Assembly (NCBI GenBank): GCA_013201395.1
Contig: JABMJD010000004.1
Span: forward strand, 57,280-121,279
Direction: 5' to 3'
Source of the DNA: Candidatus Syntrophopropionicum ammoniitolerans
GTDB lineage: Bacteria; Bacillota; Desulfotomaculia; Desulfotomaculales; Pelotomaculaceae
DNA length: 64,000 nt
The translations under genes were made by a program, and so were the position numbers. Every line of letters begins with the position of its first letter. Position 1 is the stretch's first letter. The notes under the pieces are model-generated. The model saw nothing but the letters and a program-made list of their open reading frames with translations. It did no database searches and was not told the origin of the DNA. This document shows, in pieces, positions 44,101 to 51,588 of the stretch.

Positions 44101-44663
44101 GGTCCGCCGCCCCAGCCGTTTACATGCACGCGAGCGCCGGCAGAGTAAGCCGGATAGAAAAGATCCGCCAGGTTTGCCGGTGGCGTTGGGTTACCGGCAT
44201 TATCCAGTATGGCCTGGAAGTAGATGCTGGCCTCCGGTGCCATGCCACGGAATTTTCCCTGGGAAGCAGCACCGGTACCGGCTATGGTAGCTGCCATGTG
44301 GGTACCATGGCCATCGGGATCATCAGGCACCGGCCGATCTGCCCAGGATTTTAGCAAGACAATCTTGGGCATTCTACCGGCTGCGCTTTTTAAGTCGGGG
44401 TGGATGTCATTCATCGATCCGATATCCAGCCCACTGTCGGCTATAGCCACTATCTGGCCTTGCCCGGTAAGCCCACCGGGAACAACAAATCCCGGCACGT
44501 TAACCGCTGTGGCTCCGGTAATATCCCGGGCCCGGTCATTGAGAAAAGAGATGGGATAATCCTGGCCGGCACCGGGGGATGCCATGGCTGCCAGACCCAG
44601 GCCCCATATGACCATTAATACGAGTAAGGTCCTAAGAAAACGAGAGACATTTAAATAACGCAT
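41115..44663 (-). CDS. SLH-anchored subtilisin-like serine protease (S8 family)
   Basis: An 1182-residue exported protease. A signal peptide (about residues 1-33) precedes an S8 domain with the triad Asp76 (IADSGLD), His119 (DGHGTHMA) and Ser306 (GTSMAAA), plus the oxyanion Asn216 (GAGNGGPS). A jelly-roll P-like domain (about 385-480), long beta-rich repeats and finally two to three SLH repeats follow (VTRAEMAEMLSGLL; GVLKGDPDGRCRPLDNLSRV; VTDAAGLFPDRRGG), which would dock on pyruvylated polymer made by CsaB. The ATG at 44663 follows GGGGG at 5 bases; a 42-base-longer frame is less likely. An ECF-type promoter lies about 60 bases upstream. Confidence 0.92.
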   Translation of the reverse strand: MRYLNVSRFLRTLLVLMVIWGLGLAAMASPGAGQDYPISFLNDRARDITGATAVNVPGFVVPGGLTGQGQIVAIADSGLDIGSMNDIHPDLKSAAGRMPKIVLLKSWADRPVPDDPDGHGTHMAATIAGTGAASQGKFRGMAPEASIYFQAILDNAGNPTPPANLADLFYPAYSAGARVHVNGWGGGPDAYLGSAAQVDDFARAHPDFLAIFGAGNGGPSANTITSEANSKNALAVGASILPRPAFVPGEGDTTAPAHFSSCGPAGDGRIKPELLAPASAVISAKSRLVEGNLPGYPDYTRLQGTSMAAAVAGGSAALVREHFKKHLDLATPSAALVKAALINGARTGDGGPSPAGFGVIDLAGTIIALEENTFSLTDEWAGLAQGEEIIYTYHISDSAAPFKATLAWTDPPAEPGSAKTLVNDLDLVVQTPDGRVYHGNHFVGPNAPDRTNNVEQVYLPAPIPGDYTITVKGSTISRNTVKGTGTPQQDFALVWGRPPTKSMVEKVNSNIVKLTNGSTFDLEQTPTVNLVNDNITTADAGHLFTGAAVQKTPQRIYLTTRLWRSIGVRVIQTAEGSVFTEINPAARLGGYSPAVNVEEVMLNNAPVNPTDIPPGVEISAVANPYDQQLRLVSAAYTERTGAVSAISEGKNGEKILHLAGGGSYRISPGAAYFYADSYANVDQEDTPFGTSALEQLEEILPGMPVLLRLAPSSGQVQYLAVKRTVALGTVCEVKYPEGEVLFENGAGYRVLPGAPVKRDGRTGSLEMVQPGDRLAAVILPDTEEAIGLVVFSSVIYGKAIDFSRQEKVVYFLDDDGVYRALNLADEAIIYRWGLKTAADAIGAGNRIRVTTDPEVKTVWQLDIAETAYQKGILKSVDKDAGMITTAGGNQYIVSDASRFYKNNYPVPLEGLRPGEYMELEYAIAPPPTGNVLVSLHAESGVLPPALQAAVVPLPDGPVVTGRAGANTTIYVWTGHAYKQAVTEESGKFSLRLDPADAESSLTLVALDRLTGGITGARVGPLQDGWDLQNEGLPVTRAEMAEMLSGLLNWTKCSDGSSLTFSDKDEIPVSYRPAVVEAGARGVLKGDPDGRCRPLDNLSRVEVAAICANTLGDLGLAVKTNGALPYVDGDTIPSWAISAVGVTDAAGLFPDRRGGTFAGSEKVTTGEINSIFKHLLDYCRKHL

Positions 44664-44720
44664 AAAAACCCCCTGAATCACTTCCAATATGTTAAACCCC
44701 AACACTTCATCTTAAATAAA

Positions 44721-44749
44721 TTAGACGCCCTCGCGTCAGTATCCGTTCA
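44721..44749 (-). promoter_or_regulatory. ECF-type promoter of the SLH protease gene
   Basis: Minus strand TGAACGG (44749-44743), exactly 16 bases, GTCTAA (44726-44721), about 58 bases before the start codon. The -10 and the spacing equal the other three sites. The -35 keeps the GAAC core but not the following TT. Confidence 0.6.
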
Positions 44750-44916
44750 ATAAAATTGCACCAAATAAACCTCCATTTTCCTGCCTTTCCTGTGGGGTGG
44801 GCAATCTAGAAATATTCACCCTTAATAAAAAGAGACAGTTAATACGGTTCGACGGCATTTTGACATTTTCCTGTCGGATTGTAAGAATAGCCTATGGTTT
44901 TTTATACCAAATAAAA

Positions 44917-44940
44917 AAGGGGCGGCAAAACCCGTCCCTT
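44917..44940 (-). terminator. Terminator after mbl
   Basis: On the minus strand AAGGGACGG pairs with CCGCCCCTT (one G-U) around a 6-base loop, followed by TTTTATTTGG. Confidence 0.8.
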
Positions 44941-44981
44941 ACAACCTGAAGTCTTTTTATAGCTGCCAACCAACTGTTGGT

Positions 44982-46007
44982 TTATCTTTTAACCACCCTT
45001 CTCTTGCTGGCGGCGCTGATTATGCCCATGTTGTGCAGTGCTCGTCCAGTTCCTTTGGCCACACAGGACATCGGATCTTCAGCTATATAGATCGGCAGCC
45101 CCGTTTCCCGGCATAAAAGCCTGTCCACACCATCCAGCAGTGCCCCGCCGCCGGTGAGGATGATCCCCTTATTCACTATGTCGGCAGCCAGTTCCGGCGG
45201 GGTGTTTTCCAGCACCTCTTTTACGCCGCTGACAATAACATCGAGTATTTCTTTAATGGCATCATGGACTTGCCAGCGGGAAACCACAACCCCCCGGGGC
45301 AAACCGGAAAGCATGTCCCGGCCGCGGATTTCCATACTATTGTTGTCTGCTCCCTGCAGGTCGGCAGTACCTATTTCCATTTTCAACTCTTCGCCGGTGC
45401 GCTCACCAATGGCCAGGCTGCATTCCCGGCGGATGTATTTGACAATCGCTTCATCAATCTTGTCCCCCCCCATCCGCAGGGACTTGCTGCAGACGATTCC
45501 ACCCAGGGAAAGGACAGCGATGTCGCACGTGCCCCCCCCAATATCAACAACCATCGTACCGCTGGGCTGGGAAATGTCCAAATCTGCCCCCAAAGCGGCC
45601 GCCAGAGGTTCTTCAATCAGGTAAGCCTCTTTGGCCCCGGCCTGGATGGCCGCCTGCTTTACCGCTCGGACCTCAACTCCGGTTACCCCGGAGGGAATAC
45701 AGATCATCAGGCGGGGGCGCAAAAAGAATTTCCAACCCCCATCCGCCTTGCTGATAAAATATCGCAGCATTTTCTCCGTCACATCATAGTCCGCAATCAC
45801 CCCATCACGTAGCGGGCGCAGGGCAATAATGTTTCCGGGGGTACGACCCAGCATCTGGCGGGCCTCAGCACCGACTGCGATAATGCGCCCATTTTCCTTA
45901 TCCAGGGCCACAACTGTGGGCTCATGCAGTACTACTCCTCTATTTTTGACAAATACCATTACATTGGCCGTGCCAAGATCCAAACCAATATCACTACCGG
46001 TAAACAT
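44982..46007 (-). CDS. mbl: Rod-shape determining protein MreB/Mbl
   Basis: An actin-like ATPase that polymerises at the membrane and guides sidewall synthesis. The 341-residue protein begins GSDIGLDLGTANVMVFVKN (phosphate 1 loop) and has IGGGTCDIAVLSLGG (phosphate 2) and ILTGGGALLDGVDRLL (adenosine loop). Synteny with spoIIID just upstream matches the spoIIID-mbl pair of Bacillus, hence the name. A second MreB with mreCD is not in this window. Confidence 0.93.
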   Translation of the reverse strand: MFTGSDIGLDLGTANVMVFVKNRGVVLHEPTVVALDKENGRIIAVGAEARQMLGRTPGNIIALRPLRDGVIADYDVTEKMLRYFISKADGGWKFFLRPRLMICIPSGVTGVEVRAVKQAAIQAGAKEAYLIEEPLAAALGADLDISQPSGTMVVDIGGGTCDIAVLSLGGIVCSKSLRMGGDKIDEAIVKYIRRECSLAIGERTGEELKMEIGTADLQGADNNSMEIRGRDMLSGLPRGVVVSRWQVHDAIKEILDVIVSGVKEVLENTPPELAADIVNKGIILTGGGALLDGVDRLLCRETGLPIYIAEDPMSCVAKGTGRALHNMGIISAASKRRVVKR

Positions 46008-46155
46008 TGCTTGTCCCCCTTCGGCGTCCGAGAAATATATGGGTCGCGTCCCTTTCCTTTTGTGGATTTAGCAGTGGAATTTGGGCCAAGGTTCTTGATC
46101 CAGATTAGGGTAATATTCTACCTCTTTCGTCAAAATCCCTTTTGTGGGATGTTTT

Positions 46156-46407
46156 TCAGGCCAAATCTTTGTATTTTCTTCTGGTGGCTTCCCCGCCCCG
46201 CAGGTGCCGCTCCGCCTTGTTGTATTCGAGTACGGCTTTAATTTCTTTTGCCAACTGTTTATTTAGAGAAGGCAGGCGCTCCGTCATATCCTTGTGCACA
46301 GTGCTTTTACTGACCTTGAACACCTGGGCCGCCTGCCTTACCGTAGCTTTGGTCCCCAATATATAGGAACAGATATCTAGTACCCGCCTTTGAATATAAT
46401 CCTGCAT
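46156..46407 (-). CDS. spoIIID: Sporulation transcription factor SpoIIID
   Basis: A mother-cell regulator that represses or activates many sigma-E genes during sporulation. The 83-residue protein begins MQDYIQRRVLDICSYILGTK and has the helix-turn-helix TVRQAAQVFKVSKSTVHKDM followed by a basic tail, both typical of SpoIIID. GGAGGT lies 6 bases before the ATG at 46407. An in-frame extension up to 46509 has no ribosome site. It precedes mbl. Its presence and integrity support a sporulating host. Confidence 0.96.
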   Translation of the reverse strand: MQDYIQRRVLDICSYILGTKATVRQAAQVFKVSKSTVHKDMTERLPSLNKQLAKEIKAVLEYNKAERHLRGGEATRRKYKDLA

Positions 46408-46724
46408 TACCCTACCTCCAATTTTAGCCGTGGAAAGAACCTCTCTATGCCCGGCATAAAAGACTGACCGGTGGTTAGCTGATGTCGGAAAAAGGCTTTT
46501 TATTTCCATTAGACTTACTTTCTCTAGATATATATGGCCGGGGCGGGTAATAAATGTGCCTGCAGGTAAGGAAAGAAGCTAGAAGGTATTTCCTCCAGTT
46601 TTATTATCGGGTGCCATAAACTGCCTTTGTATTGTTACAAAACGAAATACAGGTTACTAGGGCCAAAAAAGGCAAAAGATTAAAAAAATGAGCCCTAATT
46701 AACCGCATTAGCCCGGCGGGGCTT

Positions 46725-46753
46725 TTGACATTATATTCTTGTTAAAATAACAT
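46725..46753 (+). promoter_or_regulatory. Sigma-A promoter of the TetR-efflux operon
   Basis: TTGACA (46725-46730), 17 bases, TAACAT (46748-46753). Transcription would begin near 46760, directly before the operator. Confidence 0.72.
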
Positions 46754-46763
46754 AAGGAAATGG

Positions 46764-46777
46764 ACTGACTGGTCAGT
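46764..46777. promoter_or_regulatory. TetR-type operator
   Basis: ACTGAC-TG-GTCAGT, a perfect inverted repeat with a 2-base centre, the form common for TetR/AcrR regulators. It lies at the predicted transcription start of the tetR gene, implying autorepression. Confidence 0.75.
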
Positions 46778-46795
46778 ACAAAAAGGGGCGGGCAT

Positions 46796-47425
46796 ATGAA
46801 AAGGTCACCATTTTCTTCCGTGTTTAAAGGCGGAACAGTTGATGAAAGCAGGCATTTTCTCCGCATTGCTGCTCAAGCATTTGCTAGAAAAGGCTATCAT
46901 AGGACCACCGTTGATGAGGTTGCCGGGGCGCTTGGGGTAGCCAAAGGAACAATCTACTACCATTTTAAAAGCAAAGAAGAGCTGTACCTGGCTGTTATTC
47001 ATGAGGGCATATACCTGCTGGAAGAACGAATGCGCGCCAGCATATCTGACGTAGAAACACCTGCTGAAAAAATAAAAAAAATAATCGGCTGTATACTTTC
47101 TTTCGTAGAAAAGGAGAGCGATCTGATCTTCTTGTTTATTAAAGAGCTGTGCGGCACAGAAATACAAAGAACGGTCCAGGCTCAGATGCTCTGCGGTGGT
47201 TTTAAAATCATCCATAATGTGCTTGAGGAAGGGCTGGCAAACGGCTCCTTTAAAAACGTCAACGCTGAAATAACAGCCAGATCACTTTACGGCATGATTA
47301 TCATTTCAGCACTGCATTACCTCAGTTTCTCGGAAACAATCCCACATGATCAGGTCATAGAATCTGTAGAAAAGGTTTTTTTGGAGGGCACGCTGGCAGT
47401 GGAGCACAGGGGGGACAATTCCTAA
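46796..47425 (+). CDS. TetR/AcrR family transcriptional regulator
   Basis: A 209-residue repressor. The N-terminal helix-turn-helix is FLRIAAQAFARKGYHRTTVD followed by EVAGALGVAKGTIYYHFKSK. The C-terminal ligand domain (about residues 75-200) is of the general type found before efflux pumps. The first gene of a five-gene plus-strand operon, it has its own operator at the promoter. The stop overlaps the ATG of the HlyD-like gene by one base (TAATG). The ligand is unknown; a compound exported by the pump is likely. Confidence 0.93.
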   Translation: MKRSPFSSVFKGGTVDESRHFLRIAAQAFARKGYHRTTVDEVAGALGVAKGTIYYHFKSKEELYLAVIHEGIYLLEERMRASISDVETPAEKIKKIIGCILSFVEKESDLIFLFIKELCGTEIQRTVQAQMLCGGFKIIHNVLEEGLANGSFKNVNAEITARSLYGMIIISALHYLSFSETIPHDQVIESVEKVFLEGTLAVEHRGDNS

Positions 47426-48483
47426 TGGATATATTAAAAACCACAAAAACAAAAAAAATTCTGACTGCTTTTTTGTTTCTAGCCATAATCACCATCATAT
47501 TAGTTCTATTTTTTTCTCTTAATAAGAGCCGGACGGCAGCAACGGCAGCTCAAAACAACCTTACCGCCACGGGCACGGTGGAAGCCAGGAAAGTGTCGGC
47601 TTCTTTTAAAATTCCCGGTAGAATTGAAAACATGCTGGTCGCAGAAGGCAGTGAGGTCCAGGAGGGGCAGGAACTTGCTCGTCTGGATAGCCGCGAATTA
47701 AGCGCTAAGCTAAGCCAGGCAGATGGTGCCTTGGAGGCGGCCCTGGCCCAGGCCCGCCTGGCCGAAAATTCCATTCTATTAACCAGCCGGCAAATTGAAA
47801 CTGCCATTGAACAGGCCCGGGCCAGGGTGTCTCAGGCGGAGGTGGGGCTGGATACAGCCGAGGATCTATATGAAAAGATGAAGGAACTGTACGAAAACAC
47901 GGCCGTTGCCGAAAAAACATATACTGACGCCAAAAACAACTACGCCCTGGCCCAGAGTGTTCTCAGGGAAGCGCAAGCAGCCCTGGATCAGGCCCAGGCG
48001 GCACGGCTTAAAATAGATCTGGCTCAGGCCGAATACGAAGCAGCGTCCGGCCAGAGCGATCAGGCCGGTGGCGCCGTACATGAGGCCCAGGCCTACCTGG
48101 ACAACACCTGCCTGCAGGCGCCCATCTCCGGGTTCATAACCCAGAAATACCTGGAACAGGGGGAGATGGCCAATGCGGGCACACCGGTGTTTGAAATATC
48201 CGACCTGCTGCATACCTATGTAAAGGTTTTTATCAGTGAGGAAAAAATCGGCCGAGTTCATCTGGGTCAGGATGTGGAAATCACCGTGGCTTCATACCCG
48301 GATCAGGTTTACCACGGTAGCGTGGTGTGGATCAATGACGCCGGTGAATTCGCTGTACATAAGGCGGTAAATGAACAGTACGACCATGATATACGCAGCT
48401 TTGAGGTTAAAATAGATGTACCCAATGCGGACCTGAGCCTTAAAACCGGTATGACCGCGCGGGTAAATATTATTGAAGGCTAA
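47425..48483 (+). CDS. HlyD-family membrane fusion/adaptor protein (YbhG-like)
   Basis: A 352-residue periplasmic-adaptor-type protein with an N-terminal membrane anchor (about residues 12-32), a biotinyl-lipoyl half (GRIENMLVAEGSEVQEGQEL), a long coiled-coil hairpin rich in Ala and Gln (about residues 85-215), the second lipoyl half (LQAPISGFITQKYLEQGEMA) and a beta-barrel. The order HlyD-ATPase-permease-permease equals YbhG-F-S-R of enterobacteria, also controlled by a TetR protein. In a monoderm cell it would extend the pump outward. A link with the distant TolC-like protein is possible but unsupported. Confidence 0.9.
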   Translation: MDILKTTKTKKILTAFLFLAIITIILVLFFSLNKSRTAATAAQNNLTATGTVEARKVSASFKIPGRIENMLVAEGSEVQEGQELARLDSRELSAKLSQADGALEAALAQARLAENSILLTSRQIETAIEQARARVSQAEVGLDTAEDLYEKMKELYENTAVAEKTYTDAKNNYALAQSVLREAQAALDQAQAARLKIDLAQAEYEAASGQSDQAGGAVHEAQAYLDNTCLQAPISGFITQKYLEQGEMANAGTPVFEISDLLHTYVKVFISEEKIGRVHLGQDVEITVASYPDQVYHGSVVWINDAGEFAVHKAVNEQYDHDIRSFEVKIDVPNADLSLKTGMTARVNIIEG

Positions 48484-48506
48484 AATATAAAGGAGATCCT
48501 GTCAGT

Positions 48507-49226
48507 ATGGCTCCCTTAATCAAAGTTGAAGATCTAAAACAAACTGTGGGCAAACAGATAATTCTAAATAGCCTTTCTTTCCAAATTTCCAGCGGTGAAT
48601 GCTTGGGCTTGTTTGGCACCCGGGGAGTAGGGAAGACAACCTTGCTTCATATTCTAGCTGGAGTCAACCGGTTTAAATCCGGCCGGGTAGAAATTCTGGG
48701 CTATGATATTGAAAAAAATGGGGCCTACAAAAAGCAGATGGGACTAATCACACAAAAGCCAAGCCTTTTTAAGGATTTGCAAGCATACGAAAACCTTGAC
48801 TTCATTGCAGCGCTAAAAGGTGCTGATCAGCATAACATAGCAGACCTTGTGCAAAGATTTGTATTGCATGATATTTTGAGGGAACCGGTTAACAAGCTGG
48901 ACGCCGGGGTCTACCAGCGGCTGTCTATGGCCTGCGCTTTATTAAATGAACCCCAGATTTTAATCGCCGATGATCTAATTAACGACATCGATCCATTTTC
49001 CCAGAGCATTATCCGCCGGGAGCTGAATTCATTTTTAATTAGCGGCGGTACCTGCATCTGGGGCTTCAGCCGCATCGAATTCTGCCGCTGCACAAGCAGG
49101 GTTGGTTGGCTGGAAAAGGGCACATTGGCCTTCTACACACCTCAAGAAGCTCAGGCAAAATGGGATCGCCGGTGGCACCACATTGCCCAGCAAAATGAGC
49201 AGCAAGATGGTGAAGACTATGCTTAG
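48507..49226 (+). CDS. ABC-2 transporter ATP-binding protein with degenerate catalytic site
   Basis: A 239-residue ABC ATPase. Walker A is GTRGVGKTT and the Q-loop LITQKPSLF is kept. Other motifs are altered: the signature reads LDAGVYQR instead of LSGGMQQR, Walker B ends ILIADDL, with Asp in place of the catalytic Glu, and the H-loop His is replaced (CIWGFSRIEF). It probably binds ATP but hydrolyses it poorly. In YbhF two ATPase halves are fused; here only one is encoded, so a second ATPase elsewhere may complete the pair. It lies between the HlyD-like gene (23 bases) and the first permease, which overlaps its end. Confidence 0.88.
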   Translation: MAPLIKVEDLKQTVGKQIILNSLSFQISSGECLGLFGTRGVGKTTLLHILAGVNRFKSGRVEILGYDIEKNGAYKKQMGLITQKPSLFKDLQAYENLDFIAALKGADQHNIADLVQRFVLHDILREPVNKLDAGVYQRLSMACALLNEPQILIADDLINDIDPFSQSIIRRELNSFLISGGTCIWGFSRIEFCRCTSRVGWLEKGTLAFYTPQEAQAKWDRRWHHIAQQNEQQDGEDYA

Positions 49227-50361
49227 GCAGTGCCTGGCCATCGCCCGCCGCGAAATCCTTTTAATCTGGCGGGACAAGGACCTGCGTTATATTTTGTTAC
49301 TCGGCCCCCTGGTTGGGCTGCTGCTTTTTTATGGTATATACAGCCGCCAGGTGCTGGTAGAAATACCCACTGCAATTGTGGACCTGGATCGCTCCCAGAC
49401 CAGTCAGGAGCTGATTAAAAACATTGGGGCCGCAGAAAATTTAAGGATTACTACCTTTGCTGAAAGTTACAAAGAACTAGAGGATTTAATAGCAAAGGGC
49501 ACAGTTGTAACCGGGATAGTAATTCCGGAAAATTACGGCCGAGACCTATCCCTGGCCCGGCAGACACGGCTGGCCATGATCATAGACGGCAGCAATATGA
49601 TTTATGCCACCAACGCCACCAGCACCATGCTGTCTATTAGCCGCACCCTTGGTGCCCAGGCAGGCATTAAAACCCTTATCGGCCGGGGCATTGCACCGAA
49701 CCAGGCCCAAGCCGCTTATCAATCTGTCGCCTGCAGTGAAGAAGCCTGGTTTAATCCTACGTTAAATTATGCTTATTTTGTTGTCCTTGCTTTAGGCCTA
49801 AATATGTGGCAGCAGTGCTGCACCCTGGTAGCCTGTATGACTATTGCAGGGGAAACCTGCGCTGCCAGTTGGTGCCAACTCAAATCATTGGGCATCTCCC
49901 GCCTGAAGCTGTTCATCAGCAAATCCGCCACCCAAATTGCTGCATTTATTGCCGCAGCTCTACCAGTGTTTTTTCTGGCCGTGATGGTATTCAAGTTACC
50001 CCTACACTGCAGTCTTCCTTTGTTTTTCCTATTCAACCTGGCTTTTGCCGTGGCTTTGCATAGTGTTGGCGTCCTGGCCTCCAGCATTGCCCGGACCCCT
50101 GTAAACGCCGCCAGGTTTGGCATGCTCATCGCGCTGCCTTCATTTTTACTTTCCGGCTACACCTACCCGCTGGAGTCAATGCCGGGCTTGCTGCAAACAG
50201 CCGCCCAGGCACTGCCGCAAACCTGGTATTTTCAGGGTCTCAATCTATTGTCCTTTAAGAATCCTGATTATGCTTTGATGTCCCCAAATTTCCTGGCGTT
50301 TTTACTCATCTCGGCCGTATGCTATGCCACGTCGGCTATTATAGTGGCCAAAAAAACCTGA
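49219..50361 (+). CDS. ABC-2 type permease (YbhS-like)
   Basis: A 380-residue ABC-2 permease. The first helix (about residues 20-38) is followed by a large outside domain (EIPTAIVDLDRSQTSQELIKN ... SNMIYATNATSTMLSI) and five further helices, ending in LLSGYTYPLESMPGLLQ, the family's conserved re-entrant region. I place the start at ATG 49219, which overlaps the ATPase stop by 8 bases. ATG 49207 is an alternative. It pairs with the next permease as a heterodimer. Confidence 0.88.
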   Translation: MLRQCLAIARREILLIWRDKDLRYILLLGPLVGLLLFYGIYSRQVLVEIPTAIVDLDRSQTSQELIKNIGAAENLRITTFAESYKELEDLIAKGTVVTGIVIPENYGRDLSLARQTRLAMIIDGSNMIYATNATSTMLSISRTLGAQAGIKTLIGRGIAPNQAQAAYQSVACSEEAWFNPTLNYAYFVVLALGLNMWQQCCTLVACMTIAGETCAASWCQLKSLGISRLKLFISKSATQIAAFIAAALPVFFLAVMVFKLPLHCSLPLFFLFNLAFAVALHSVGVLASSIARTPVNAARFGMLIALPSFLLSGYTYPLESMPGLLQTAAQALPQTWYFQGLNLLSFKNPDYALMSPNFLAFLLISAVCYATSAIIVAKKT

Positions 50362-50408
50362 TCAAACATAAGCATGTCCCATTGGTAACAGAAAGGTGAC
50401 TGACTGCA

Positions 50409-51569
50409 TTGAGGCAGATATTTTACATAACCTATTATGAAATGGCCCATATTTTCAAAGACAAGATACTCCTGCTGCTGATATTTGTTGTGCCGCTATT
50501 ATATGCGATCTTTTTCGGCGCTGTTTACTCCCAGGGTGTTCTTACCGATATACCCCTGGCAGTTGTCGACCTTGATCAGTCGGCACTGAGCCGGGAGGTA
50601 GTAAAGTCTTTTGTAAACAGCCCCCGTTTCCACGTTGTTGATGGCATTACCACATATCCCCAGTTGGCAGAAGGCATGGGGGAAAATATAGTCCGCGCCG
50701 GAGTCGTGATTCCTCAAAACTTTGCCGCTGATGCCGCCCTCAGCAAGGGGGCAAAAATTTTGACTGTTTATGATGGGTCAAATTTAATCTGGGGTTACAA
50801 CATTCGCAAATACACCCAGGAGATAATTAACCAATTTAGTAGTTACCAGGCCTCGTCATATATGGCTGGGTTGGGGCTATCTAAAAAGGAAATCATAGAT
50901 GTACTGGACACAGTGTCAACAAATATCACTATTTGGTACAACCCCACCTTCAGCTATGCATCCTACATGCTGTATGGACTGATTATGCTGGTGATTCACC
51001 AAATCTGCCTTCTTAGTGTTAGCCTGACAGTAACCAGGGAAAAAGAAAACAATAGCTGGCTACAATTCCTCTGCTCTCCCTTGCCGGCATGGAAAATTTT
51101 CCTCGGCAAGGCGCTGCCATATTTTTTAGCCGCTTTTATGAATTTCTGCCTGCTGCTGTGGTTTATCACCAGTTTTATGCATTTAAAAATTAACGGTTCC
51201 GTAACCCTGATCATGTTACTGGGCCTGCTATATACGGCAGCAGTCACCAGCTTTGGGTTTTATACCTCGCTGCAGGCCAGGAATTCTCTCCAGGTCACCA
51301 GGTACATTATGCTTCTATCGGTTCCCCTGCTTATGGTTTCCGGCTATACCTGGCCTCAGACCCATATCCCGGCTTTTATAAACAGTTTTGCCCGCCTGCT
51401 CCCCTTTACCTGGATGGCCGAAGGGCTGAGGAACGTTGCTCTCAAGAACCTGGGGGTCAACTGTCTTACTCCGGCTATTTTGGCCCTCTCCCTCATGTTG
51501 GTTGCGGGAATATTGCTTGTCCTGACCTTTAAAAAAGTCCTAAATCGAGAAAATCATACCGGGGTCTAA
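50409..51569 (+). CDS. ABC-2 type permease (YbhR-like)
   Basis: The second 386-residue ABC-2 permease with the same architecture: first helix at about residues 20-40, an outside domain (DIPLAVVDLDQSALSREVVK ... DGSNLIWGYNIRKY), five further helices and the segment MVSGYTWPQTHIPAFINSFA. It is a distant paralogue of the preceding gene. The start is TTG 50409 behind AAAGGTG at 10 bases. It closes the efflux operon, converging with spoIID after 19 bases. The substrate is unknown; YbhFSR-type pumps export drugs or sodium. Confidence 0.88.
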   Translation: MRQIFYITYYEMAHIFKDKILLLLIFVVPLLYAIFFGAVYSQGVLTDIPLAVVDLDQSALSREVVKSFVNSPRFHVVDGITTYPQLAEGMGENIVRAGVVIPQNFAADAALSKGAKILTVYDGSNLIWGYNIRKYTQEIINQFSSYQASSYMAGLGLSKKEIIDVLDTVSTNITIWYNPTFSYASYMLYGLIMLVIHQICLLSVSLTVTREKENNSWLQFLCSPLPAWKIFLGKALPYFLAAFMNFCLLLWFITSFMHLKINGSVTLIMLLGLLYTAAVTSFGFYTSLQARNSLQVTRYIMLLSVPLLMVSGYTWPQTHIPAFINSFARLLPFTWMAEGLRNVALKNLGVNCLTPAILALSLMLVAGILLVLTFKKVLNRENHTGV

Positions 51570-51588
51570 TAACAGGGCCACATTATGG

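Larger units (their letters stand above)
44664..44981. other. Intergenic region between protease and mbl genes
   Basis: A 318-base gap with the protease promoter (44721-44749) and the mbl terminator (44917-44940). Apart from these I see no gene, repeat or RNA structure. Confidence 0.7.
46408..46795. other. Divergent intergenic region between spoIIID and the efflux operon
   Basis: In this 388-base gap the right end holds the sigma-A promoter and operator of the TetR gene. The left part must contain the spoIIID promoter, but no convincing sigma-E match was found. No gene, repeat or RNA motif is apparent in between. Confidence 0.6.

Noticed and set aside
44845..44860. TTCGAC near the protease-mbl gap, and TTTTTCGACTTTTT at 28792
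   Set aside because: Both miss the last base of the Spo0A core, so they were not counted.
46408..46560. Sigma-E promoters for spoIIID and spoIID
   Set aside because: CATA-like -10 words exist but no -35 at the right distance, so the promoters cannot be placed.
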